From Bacteroidales bacterium (GTDB lineage: Bacteria; Bacteroidota; Bacteroidia; Bacteroidales; WCHB1-69): a DNA stretch of 5,551 bases. The stretch is from positions 1-5,551 of the forward strand of contig JAISDH010000401.1 of assembly GCA_031264975.1 (NCBI GenBank), written 5' to 3'. This document shows positions 1-4,529 of the stretch, one piece after another (position 1 is the stretch's first letter; each line of letters opens with the position of its first letter). The position numbers and the translations under genes were made by a program. The notes under the pieces were generated by a model, which was given only the letters and a program-made list of their open reading frames with translations, searched no databases and had not been told where the DNA came from.

Positions 1-145
1 ATTATCTTTAAGACGGAACAGATTTGGAACAATTGCAAGTAAAGTCTTTGAAAAAAGAATTTACTTTCGTTTTGCAACAAAAATAAAGATAGAAAAACAA
101 TAAGTAGCACGTAATCAAAATTATTATTCATAAAATTATTAACAA

Positions 146-178
146 TTTGGTTGTTGATAACTTTTATTTTTATCTTTG
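146..178 (+). promoter_or_regulatory. Bacteroides-type promoter P1 (TTTG-N21-TATCTTTG)
   Basis: TTTG at 146-149 and TATCTTTG at 171-178 are separated by 21 bases. This fits the known Bacteroides housekeeping promoter (-33 TTTG, 19-21 bases, -7 TAnnTTTG). It lies directly upstream of the first exported-protein gene and predicts transcription from about 183-186. Both elements match fully; function is inferred from sequence only. Confidence 0.6.
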
Positions 179-206
179 TTACGTATTTTCTATTGTAGTA
201 TCTTTG
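175..206 (+). promoter_or_regulatory. Second, overlapping Bacteroides-type promoter P2
   Basis: TATCTTTG recurs at 199-206. The TTTG that ends the first -7 element (175-178) sits 20 bases upstream of it, the right spacing to act as its -33 element. Predicted transcription starts near 212-215, a short leader before the ATG at 237. Both promoters lie downstream of the far-upstream ATG at 147, so the coding start is placed at 237. Confidence 0.55.
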
Positions 207-236
207 TTTCTAAGAATATACAAAAAAAATAATGTC

Positions 237-524
237 ATGAGTAAAAATAAATTGTTTTTGATGTTTGTCTTATCGGCAATGATATTAGGTGCGAAAACAC
301 AAGCGATAAAAGTGTTAAGTAATGGTAATGTTGGTATAGGAACGAATAATCCATCACAAAAGCTACATGTAAAAGGAATAGAATTGATGTCTTTCCCTAT
401 TATGCAGGCAGGATTTAATACGTTCATGCTTTATGCCTCTGCACTTCCCGCCGGAATGTACCTTTATACCTTGGCGGTTGATAATGTAATTATTGACTCC
501 AAAAGAATAATACTAACCAAGTAA
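237..524 (+). CDS. Secreted mini-protein: VGIGT repeat joined to a T9SS-like C-terminal domain
   Basis: This encodes 95 residues. Residues 1-23 form a signal peptide (SKNK basic start, hydrophobic core, cleavage near KTQA). Residues 24-47 carry the motif NGNVGIGTNNPSQKLHVKG, a repeat common at the start of Bacteroidetes tail-fibre or S74-domain-like surface proteins. Residues 48-95 resemble the C-terminal sorting-like domain of such proteins, with LPAGMYLYTLAVDN and the ending KRIILTK. Full-length relatives, as I recall them, have a long stalk and often an intramolecular chaperone domain between these parts; here they abut at Gly47. The open frame extends back to an ATG at 147, but the promoters lie inside that extension and the signal peptide begins at 237, so 237 is preferred. 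It is probably exported. Function is unknown, and it may be a deletion remnant that is still expressed. It heads the operon, 16 nt before the next gene. Confidence 0.65.
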   Translation: MSKNKLFLMFVLSAMILGAKTQAIKVLSNGNVGIGTNNPSQKLHVKGIELMSFPIMQAGFNTFMLYASALPAGMYLYTLAVDNVIIDSKRIILTK

Positions 525-528
525 GAAA

Positions 529-534
529 AAGGAG
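529..534 (+). promoter_or_regulatory. Shine-Dalgarno sequence of the first lipoprotein gene
   Basis: AAGGAG sits 6 nt before the ATG at 541. An in-frame GTG at 538 would leave only 3 nt, so the ATG is the better start. A good Shine-Dalgarno is notable because many Bacteroidetes genes, including the others in this window, lack one. Confidence 0.6.
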
Positions 535-540
535 TATGTG

Positions 541-1008
541 ATGAAAAGAGGAAACATTATTTTAGCCTTTTTGCTATGTTGTCTATTCTTTGCAAGTTGT
601 AAGAAAGATAAGAAACATATTATTGGGAAATGGAAATTAATTGAAGTTTCCATTTATAAAAATTATGAATCATTTGAAACAATTGATTATGCGGGAGAAA
701 ATATTATTTACGATTTTCGTTCAACTAATATAGTTGTTTCGGGTAATGTGCCTGATGATTTATTTATCTTTAACAATTTTCAACCCGGTAAACACCATTG
801 TAAATATAAAAAAGTTTTGATAGTTTGTCCTACTTGCGATTACGATTACGGGTATAGCGATCCTAATTTGTTAATAGATAAACTTCATTATTTCTGTGTG
901 GTTGATTTAGATGATGGAACAATGTGGTTAAGCACTACCATAGAAAGCGAACGAAGAATAGACGGTGATCATTACAGGTGGACAAAACGTTTTATAAAAA
1001 TTAAATAA
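541..1008 (+). CDS. Lipocalin-like small lipoprotein, copy 1
   Basis: This is a 155-residue predicted lipoprotein. Residues 1-20 are a type II signal peptide (MKRGN, hydrophobic core, FASC lipobox) with Cys20 the predicted lipidated residue. The following KKDKK is basic, unlike the acidic surface-export signals of Bacteroidetes lipoproteins, so a periplasmic face is somewhat more likely. HIIGKWKLIEV at 26-36 is the typical opening strand of small lipocalin-like Bacteroidetes lipoproteins (IxGxWxL), followed by beta-rich sequence ending in RFIKIK. Cys96-Pro-Thr-Cys99 and Cys119 are shared with the next gene, suggesting a disulfide or metal site. The ligand is unknown. The ATG at 541 is chosen over the GTG at 538 because of the Shine-Dalgarno spacing. 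It lies 16 nt after the preceding gene and 7 nt before its paralogue. Confidence 0.8.
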   Translation: MKRGNIILAFLLCCLFFASCKKDKKHIIGKWKLIEVSIYKNYESFETIDYAGENIIYDFRSTNIVVSGNVPDDLFIFNNFQPGKHHCKYKKVLIVCPTCDYDYGYSDPNLLIDKLHYFCVVDLDDGTMWLSTTIESERRIDGDHYRWTKRFIKIK

Positions 1009-1288
1009 TTGCGTGATGAAAAGAGGAAACATTGTTTTAGTATTTTTGCTCTCTTGTCTATTCTTTGCGAGTTGTAATAAAGATAAAAAACATATTATTG
1101 GAAAATGGAAATTGCTGGAAGTTTCCATTTATAAGAATTATAAACCATTTGAAACAATTGATTATGCTGGAGAAAATATTATTTACGATTTTCGCTCAAC
1201 TAATAAATTAATTGTTTCGGGTAATGTGCCTGATGATTTATTTGTATTTGACAATTTTCAACCAGGTCAACATCATTATAAATATAAA
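541..1288 (+). repeat. Tandem gene duplication; 5' parts nearly identical
   Basis: The DNA from 541 to about 813 is closely repeated at 1016 to about 1288, starting with ATGAAAAGAGGAAACATT in both copies. The remaining 3' parts of the two genes have diverged in sequence and length. This is a head-to-tail gene duplication with uneven divergence. Confidence 0.85.
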
Positions 1289-1507
1289 GATATGATAGAT
1301 TGTCCTACTTGTTTTCCCGGGACTAATTTATCAATTAAACAGGGATTAGGAAAATCAGAAGAACTGTATTATTGTCTTATTGATTTAGACAATGGAACAA
1401 TGCAGATAGGCGAGGACAAGGTAATTGGGGGAAAAATAAGTGAAAATGGAGGAAGAACAGGTGGTGATTTTTACACGTGGGGAAAAAGTTTTATTAAAAT
1501 TAAATAA
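1016..1507 (+). CDS. Lipocalin-like small lipoprotein, copy 2
   Basis: This 163-residue predicted lipoprotein is a tandem paralogue of the preceding gene. The first 63 residues match copy 1 at 56 positions by direct comparison, including the FASC lipobox (Cys20) and HIIGKWKL. Conservation continues through VSGNVPDDLF and NFQPG to about residue 91. Beyond that only landmarks persist: Cys96-Pro-Thr-Cys99, a Cys at 120, a DLD-GTM stretch and the FIKIK ending. Copy 2 carries extra Gly/Lys-rich sequence around 106-150. The start is the ATG at 1016, equivalent to the start of copy 1; a GTG lies one codon upstream. No Shine-Dalgarno is seen, so translational coupling across the 7-nt gap is likely. 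Role is unknown; an envelope-anchored binding protein is plausible from the fold. Confidence 0.8.
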   Translation: MKRGNIVLVFLLSCLFFASCNKDKKHIIGKWKLLEVSIYKNYKPFETIDYAGENIIYDFRSTNKLIVSGNVPDDLFVFDNFQPGQHHYKYKDMIDCPTCFPGTNLSIKQGLGKSEELYYCLIDLDNGTMQIGEDKVIGGKISENGGRTGGDFYTWGKSFIKIK

Positions 1508-1514
1508 TCGTGTC

Positions 1515-1730
1515 CTGGAAAATTTAGTGATATTATTTTCAGCATTTTATCTTGCTATTTATTCTGCGTCGGGGCAAGAAAATGCGTTGCGATTTGAAGT
1601 GCAGCAAGCTAAAAAAGCAAATGTGTATTTCGACAGCATTGTTCTTCATAATGTAAGTGTAGATACAAGGGTGTTTCAAAATTTTATTGATACAAATGAA
1701 GTTTTCTTTTTGAAAAATACCTTCACTTAA
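1515..1730 (+). CDS. Short putative secreted protein, start codon lost or CTG
   Basis: This is an open frame of 71 residues with no ATG in a sensible place. Read from the CTG at 1515 it begins [L/M]ENLVILFSAFYLAIYSASGQ, a convincing Sec signal peptide with cleavage near SASGQ/EN. About 50 polar residues follow (ENALRFEVQQ..., ending FLKNTFT). The CTG lies 7 nt after the previous stop, the same spacing as between the two lipoprotein genes, so an original ATG mutated to CTG, or a rare CTG start, is attractive. A GTG at 1527 is the alternative and would trim the signal. The in-frame ATGs upstream lie inside the preceding gene in another frame and are not credible. The product resembles the N-terminal stub of a larger exported protein. 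I do not recognise the family, and it may be a pseudogene. Confidence 0.35.
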   Translation: MENLVILFSAFYLAIYSASGQENALRFEVQQAKKANVYFDSIVLHNVSVDTRVFQNFIDTNEVFFLKNTFT

Positions 1731-1805
1731 ATTGAAATTTCTTCTTCTTCAAGATATTTTACAAAATCGTTTTGCTCCATTTGTCATTGCGTTTTTACTT
1801 ATTGG

Positions 1806-1828
1806 ATAACCGCTTTTTTGACGGTTAT
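1806..1828. repeat. Inverted repeat, 7-bp stem (ATAACCG/CGGTTAT)
   Basis: ATAACCG (1806-1812) and CGGTTAT (1822-1828) flank a 9-base loop that itself contains six T. It is located 76 bp after the last plus-strand ORF. No T-run follows the stem on either strand, so it is not a textbook terminator, though it may terminate or stabilise the operon transcript. Confidence 0.4.
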
Positions 1829-1843
1829 ATTAAATTGAAATGC

Positions 1844-1857
1844 GAAAGTACACTTTC
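1844..1857. repeat. Short palindrome GAAAGT-AC-ACTTTC
   Basis: Six-base arms are separated by 2 bases. Flanking AAAT and ATTT extend the symmetry if a 2-base bulge is allowed. It is operator-like in shape but no adjacent gene start is identified. It could be chance in AT-rich DNA. Confidence 0.25.
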
Positions 1858-2052
1858 ATTTTGAATTGACAAATATAGTTTGATTTTTCCCACGCAAAAG
1901 TGAAACGCCTCGTTCTCTTGCTACACAAGACGGGTAGTTTGCAAATTGTCATTAAAAGTATAAATTATTAGGACAAGACAATCGTTTTTATGTCGGCATT
2001 TTCTGCGTATTTCAGAACTACTCATGTCTATTCGGTTCGCTTAGCCATTAGC

Positions 2053-2097
2053 AAGACATTCCCAGGCGGCAAAGAGACAGTGCAAGGGAATGTTTTT
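2053..2097 (+). terminator. Large hairpin with T-tract at the GH57 3' end
   Basis: AAGACATTCCC (2053-2063) can pair with GGGAATGTTTT (2086-2096): 11 pairs including one G-U, with a 22-base loop. T-rich sequence (TTTTTATTTATT) overlaps and follows the right arm, as in a Rho-independent terminator for plus-strand transcripts. The right arm directly abuts the stop codon of the minus-strand GH57 gene (2096-2098). In that direction the structure is a 3'-end hairpin without a T-run. Confidence 0.5.
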
Positions 2098-3277
2098 ATT
2101 TATTAAGTCGAATGATAAAATCGCTTAATATATTCATATAATTAATAAATGCTTCGTATGGAGAATTATAAGGATTGAAGTATTTATGCACATCACCGTC
2201 TGAAAACCATTTAGTACACATATAATAAAAGTGGTCGCTTGTTTGCAAGTAGAGCCAATCTCTCCATATATCGGGAGCATTCGCCTCTTTTACTTTGTCA
2301 TAGAGGCTATAAAGGTTATTAAATGCTTCGTTTTGGAGTTCATTTCCCAACCATGCCGTAAGGTCTCGTTCTTCATCAGCCCACGAAATCGGATAAGGAA
2401 CATATATTGTCCCCACCGGGTCGCTATGCTTGATTAAATCGCTTGGAGTAGAAAATGTATAATCGGAATATCTAAAAACTGCATTCGGCAATGCCCGTAA
2501 AAAATCAAAAATCCCTGTTTCCTCCCACTGATGTTCTCCAAATGTTTCATAATCCATAAACAGATTTACTGTTTCTTCTTTGGAATCCAAAGCATTTAGC
2601 CAATTTACAAATTTTTCGGTAGTCAATGGAAATTCATTCCAATGTCTGTTTGAAAAGCGAAAAGCAATATCGTCTGATAGCCTGAAGTTTTTAAGCAGAA
2701 CTTTCAATTTTGGATTTAGCGTATTACAATATAGATAATTTGGACTTTTCCAACCCAATACGTGTTTAGCGCCTTCGGTAATCATTCCCTCATAACCCAT
2801 ATCCGCGATAAATTTTCCTATTTGGTCGGAATAAATCAACTCCGTATTTCGGAAAACCTTTGGTGCAACGCCAAAAACTTCTTTCATTTTATTTTGGTGC
2901 ATCTTTACTTGCCGTTCAAACTCTTCTCTGTCTTTAAGCGAAGACAAAGAATGGGCATAAGTTTCCGACAATATTTCTACATTACCGGTTTGAACAAGCT
3001 CTTGAAAGCTTTCCAACACATCAGGAGCATATTGTTCAAACTGTTCAACAGCAACTCCTGATATTGAAAATGAAATTTTGAAATTGGAACCGTATTCTTT
3101 GATAATATCAAGAAATGTCCGGTTGGAAGGAAGATAACATTTCTCTGCCACTTTCCTCATAACAGCTCGATTCTGATAGTCATCGTAATAATAATGATCA
3201 TTTCCGATGTCAAAAAACTTGTACCTTTTCAGCCTAAAAGGCTGATGTACCTGAAAATAAAAACAAATTGTATGCAT
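2096..3277 (-). CDS. GH57 family alpha-amylase-like glucanase
   Basis: This is a 393-residue glycoside hydrolase family 57 protein, expected to act on alpha-1,4-glucans such as glycogen or malto-oligosaccharides in the cytoplasm; no signal peptide is present. The family's conserved blocks appear in order. The first is HQPF at 11-14. EILSETYAHS follows at 101-110. FRNTELIYSD at 142-151 holds the expected nucleophile Glu146. FMDYETFGEHQ at 240-250 holds the expected acid Asp242. A late block TSDHFYYM lies at 346-353. Further family-like sequence includes FFDIGNDHYYYDDY (21-34) and the C-terminal SPYEAFINYMNILSDFI. Length is normal for the compact bacterial members. The ATG at 3277 leads directly into the conserved first strand (TICFYFQVHQPF), which fixes the start; no Shine-Dalgarno is seen. 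In many Bacteroidales this gene sits beside a glycosyltransferase and a debranching enzyme; here neither is in the window. The upstream neighbour is divergent and of unrelated function. Exact substrate is not determinable from sequence. Confidence 0.92.
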   Translation of the reverse strand: MHTICFYFQVHQPFRLKRYKFFDIGNDHYYYDDYQNRAVMRKVAEKCYLPSNRTFLDIIKEYGSNFKISFSISGVAVEQFEQYAPDVLESFQELVQTGNVEILSETYAHSLSSLKDREEFERQVKMHQNKMKEVFGVAPKVFRNTELIYSDQIGKFIADMGYEGMITEGAKHVLGWKSPNYLYCNTLNPKLKVLLKNFRLSDDIAFRFSNRHWNEFPLTTEKFVNWLNALDSKEETVNLFMDYETFGEHQWEETGIFDFLRALPNAVFRYSDYTFSTPSDLIKHSDPVGTIYVPYPISWADEERDLTAWLGNELQNEAFNNLYSLYDKVKEANAPDIWRDWLYLQTSDHFYYMCTKWFSDGDVHKYFNPYNSPYEAFINYMNILSDFIIRLNK

Positions 3278-3319
3278 ATTTTTCTAATATTTTAGTATTC
3301 GACCAACAAACCACGAAAT

Positions 3320-3341
3320 GGAAATTCATATATCAATTTCC
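3320..3341. repeat. Near-perfect 22-bp palindrome upstream of GH57
   Basis: GGAAATT (3320-3326) and AATTTCC (3335-3341) flank CATATATC; 20 of 22 bases are symmetric. It begins 43 bp upstream of the GH57 start codon, a fitting place for an operator or leader hairpin. On the plus strand it is followed by TTTTATTGATTTT, so a weak terminator is also possible. Confidence 0.4.
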
Positions 3342-3496
3342 TTTTATTGATTTTGCACAAAAACCATACCCAAACTATCAATTTTACATGGTATTCATAT
3401 TTTTATCAATTGAATCATCATATAATTCTATAAAGGTTGTATTATGTTCGCGTAAAATATTTATTGCAGAATGGAAAAAAGCTAAAGAAAAATGTT

Positions 3497-3504
3497 TATC
3501 TTTG
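3497..3504 (+). promoter_or_regulatory. Bacteroides-type -7 element (TATCTTTG)
   Basis: TATCTTTG is followed by CAGCC, a full match to TAnnTTTG and oriented toward the flippase remnant 84 bp downstream. No TTTG is found at the correct -33 spacing, so this is a half-match. It is the best promoter candidate for the 3588-onward gene set. Confidence 0.45.
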
Positions 3505-3587
3505 CAGCCTCAAAAGAAACAAAGAATATTGGAAAAAGAAAGTAAGTTTTTACCTTGTTGGAATAAAAAAACGGAAGACGAAAATAG

Positions 3588-3758
3588 ATGAACAACACCA
3601 TTAATATAGGGAGAAAAGACGTCATTTGGAACTATGCTGCTACATTCCTGCAAATAAGTGCAGGCGTGATTTTGTTACCTTTTATTCTGCGGACTTTTCC
3701 GCAGGAAACAGTAGCTATGAAAAACGAAACAGATACGAACAAATTAAACAATGAATAA
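3588..3758 (+). pseudogene. Truncated 5' end of a polysaccharide flippase (Wzx-like)
   Basis: This short frame encodes 56 residues. Residues 9-43, RKDVIWNYAATF followed by LQISAGVILLPFILRTFPQETVA, closely resemble the N-terminus of Bacteroidetes oligosaccharide flippases of the MATE/MOP superfamily, which move lipid-linked glycan units across the inner membrane and normally run to about 450-500 residues. Resemblance ends near Ala43 (nt ~3716). The next residues, MKNETDTNKLNNE, are hydrophilic and unrelated, and the frame stops at 3758. No continuation of the flippase is seen in the other two plus frames, so this is a real truncation and not a single frameshift. The stop overlaps the next gene's start (ATGAATAA), so the fragment may now act as a translated leader that couples translation. 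The family call is from pattern recognition. Confidence 0.65.
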
Positions 3759-4527
3759 AGTAACAAATAATTTGGTAAAACTAACTTTTCTATTGGTTGT
3801 TTTGCTTTCAATGGGACTTAGGTGTAGGAAAGAAGTCCAAGAAATTAAAAATGCCCCAAAGTTTTTGAAACATTGTGTTAATGACATTGATAGTATTTAT
3901 TTTTATTGCAACCAAATGGGATATGATGGCGTTGAATTTGATTTAATTTTTTTTCATGGATTATCCGTTTTTCATCATGATACGAATATGGCACAACCAT
4001 TCAAACCTTTTGCCAATGTGATTATTAGAAATAAAAATTTGACTTTCTGGATTGATTTAACGCATAATATTACATTAAATTCAAAGGATAATATCAACAA
4101 GATATTTGCCCCTCTTTTGGGTATGTTGCCTTACCGTCAAAGAAATTATTTTTTTGAAACAAATGACAGTCTTGTTTTACAATACCTACAGCGTCTTGGC
4201 TATCAAACTATCTATTGGATTCAACCGTTTTTGTCACTGGATAGCTCTAATGTAATAAGAGAAGATATTTATAATCATCCCAACATATCATTTGAAAGAA
4301 ACATGTATGATTACGTCTGTATGCATTTTGCGAATCATCGAAAATTTATATATGTAGACAGTAAATATCTGATAGATACAACAAAAAATATTTCAAGCAA
4401 CGATGCAATATTACAAGATATGTCCGTTGAAGTGATATTGTTGGATGATTTGCGTCCACCAAAATATATAAACAATACGTATCAATCAAGAATAAATAAA
4501 TTGAACATACAATATTCAAATATATAA
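3751..4527 (+). CDS. Exported PLC-like phosphodiesterase (GDPD/SMaseD-like)
   Basis: This encodes 258 residues. Residues 1-24 form a hydrophobic export signal; Cys25 follows Arg, so it is a poor lipobox, and lipoprotein versus simple anchor or secretion is undecided. The core shows the first elements of the PLC-like TIM-barrel phosphodiesterase superfamily. HCVND at 41-45 resembles the HxVN catalytic-histidine motif of sphingomyelinase D and FAM151-like proteins. YDGVEFDL at 58-65 matches GxxxxExD, with metal ligands Glu62 and Asp64. VFHHD at 73-77 matches the second His-Asp motif of glycerophosphodiester phosphodiesterases. LTFWIDL at 95-101 fits the later conserved strand. The expected role is cleavage of a phosphodiester in an envelope lipid or glycan, but activity and substrate are inference. 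The gene is about 30% GC in sampled lines, lower than the flippase remnant and aminotransferase beside it. It overlaps the truncated flippase by 8 bases and ends 2 nt before the aminotransferase, so the set is probably one transcript. Confidence 0.6.
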   Translation: MNKVTNNLVKLTFLLVVLLSMGLRCRKEVQEIKNAPKFLKHCVNDIDSIYFYCNQMGYDGVEFDLIFFHGLSVFHHDTNMAQPFKPFANVIIRNKNLTFWIDLTHNITLNSKDNINKIFAPLLGMLPYRQRNYFFETNDSLVLQYLQRLGYQTIYWIQPFLSLDSSNVIREDIYNHPNISFERNMYDYVCMHFANHRKFIYVDSKYLIDTTKNISSNDAILQDMSVEVILLDDLRPPKYINNTYQSRINKLNIQYSNI

Positions 4528-4529
4528 TT

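Larger units (their letters stand above)
1731..2095. other. Gene-poor intergenic region between converging units
   Basis: No convincing coding sequence is seen. The stretch holds an inverted repeat at 1806-1828, a short palindrome at 1844-1857, and a large hairpin at 2053-2096. Only tiny frames exist, such as a 38-codon plus-strand frame from 1990 and a 17-codon minus-strand frame at 1727-1780. None has support beyond being open. Confidence 0.6.
3278..3587. other. Divergent intergenic region upstream of GH57 and the flippase remnant
   Basis: The 310 bp are AT-rich and must contain promoters for both divergent units. A plus-strand -7 element lies at 3497-3504 and a palindrome at 3320-3341. 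No clear TAnnTTTG element facing the GH57 gene was found. A plus-strand open frame crosses the region (3268-3591), but its translation shows no domain, it overlaps the GH57 start and it contains the predicted promoter, so it is not called. Confidence 0.55.

Noticed and set aside
62..69. TACTTTCG as an upstream promoter -7 element
   Set aside because: One mismatch to TAnnTTTG and no TTTG at the proper -33 spacing.
1..131. Open frames running off the left edge: a plus-strand frame ending at 103 and a minus-strand frame from 131 beginning MNNNFDYVLLIVFL
   Set aside because: They overlap each other on opposite strands, are short, and show no recognisable domain; at most one could be a gene end or start, and I cannot choose.
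147..236. Upstream in-frame ATG extending the first gene by 30 residues
   Set aside because: The extension contains both predicted promoters, and the signal peptide with a basic start begins at the ATG at 237.
1727..1841. 12-bp direct repeat TTAAATTGAAAT at 1727-1738 and 1830-1841, as possible target-site duplication
   Set aside because: Very AT-rich, too short to exceed chance comfortably, and no transposase or terminal inverted repeats lie between the copies.
2231..3061. Plus-strand ORFs opposite the GH57 gene (2231-2437, 2762-3061)
   Set aside because: They are shadows of a well-conserved GH57 coding sequence.
3268..3591. Plus-strand 107-codon ORF beginning MYAYFSNILVFDQQ
   Set aside because: It overlaps the GH57 start, includes the predicted promoter at 3497-3504, and its translation shows no domain or export signal.
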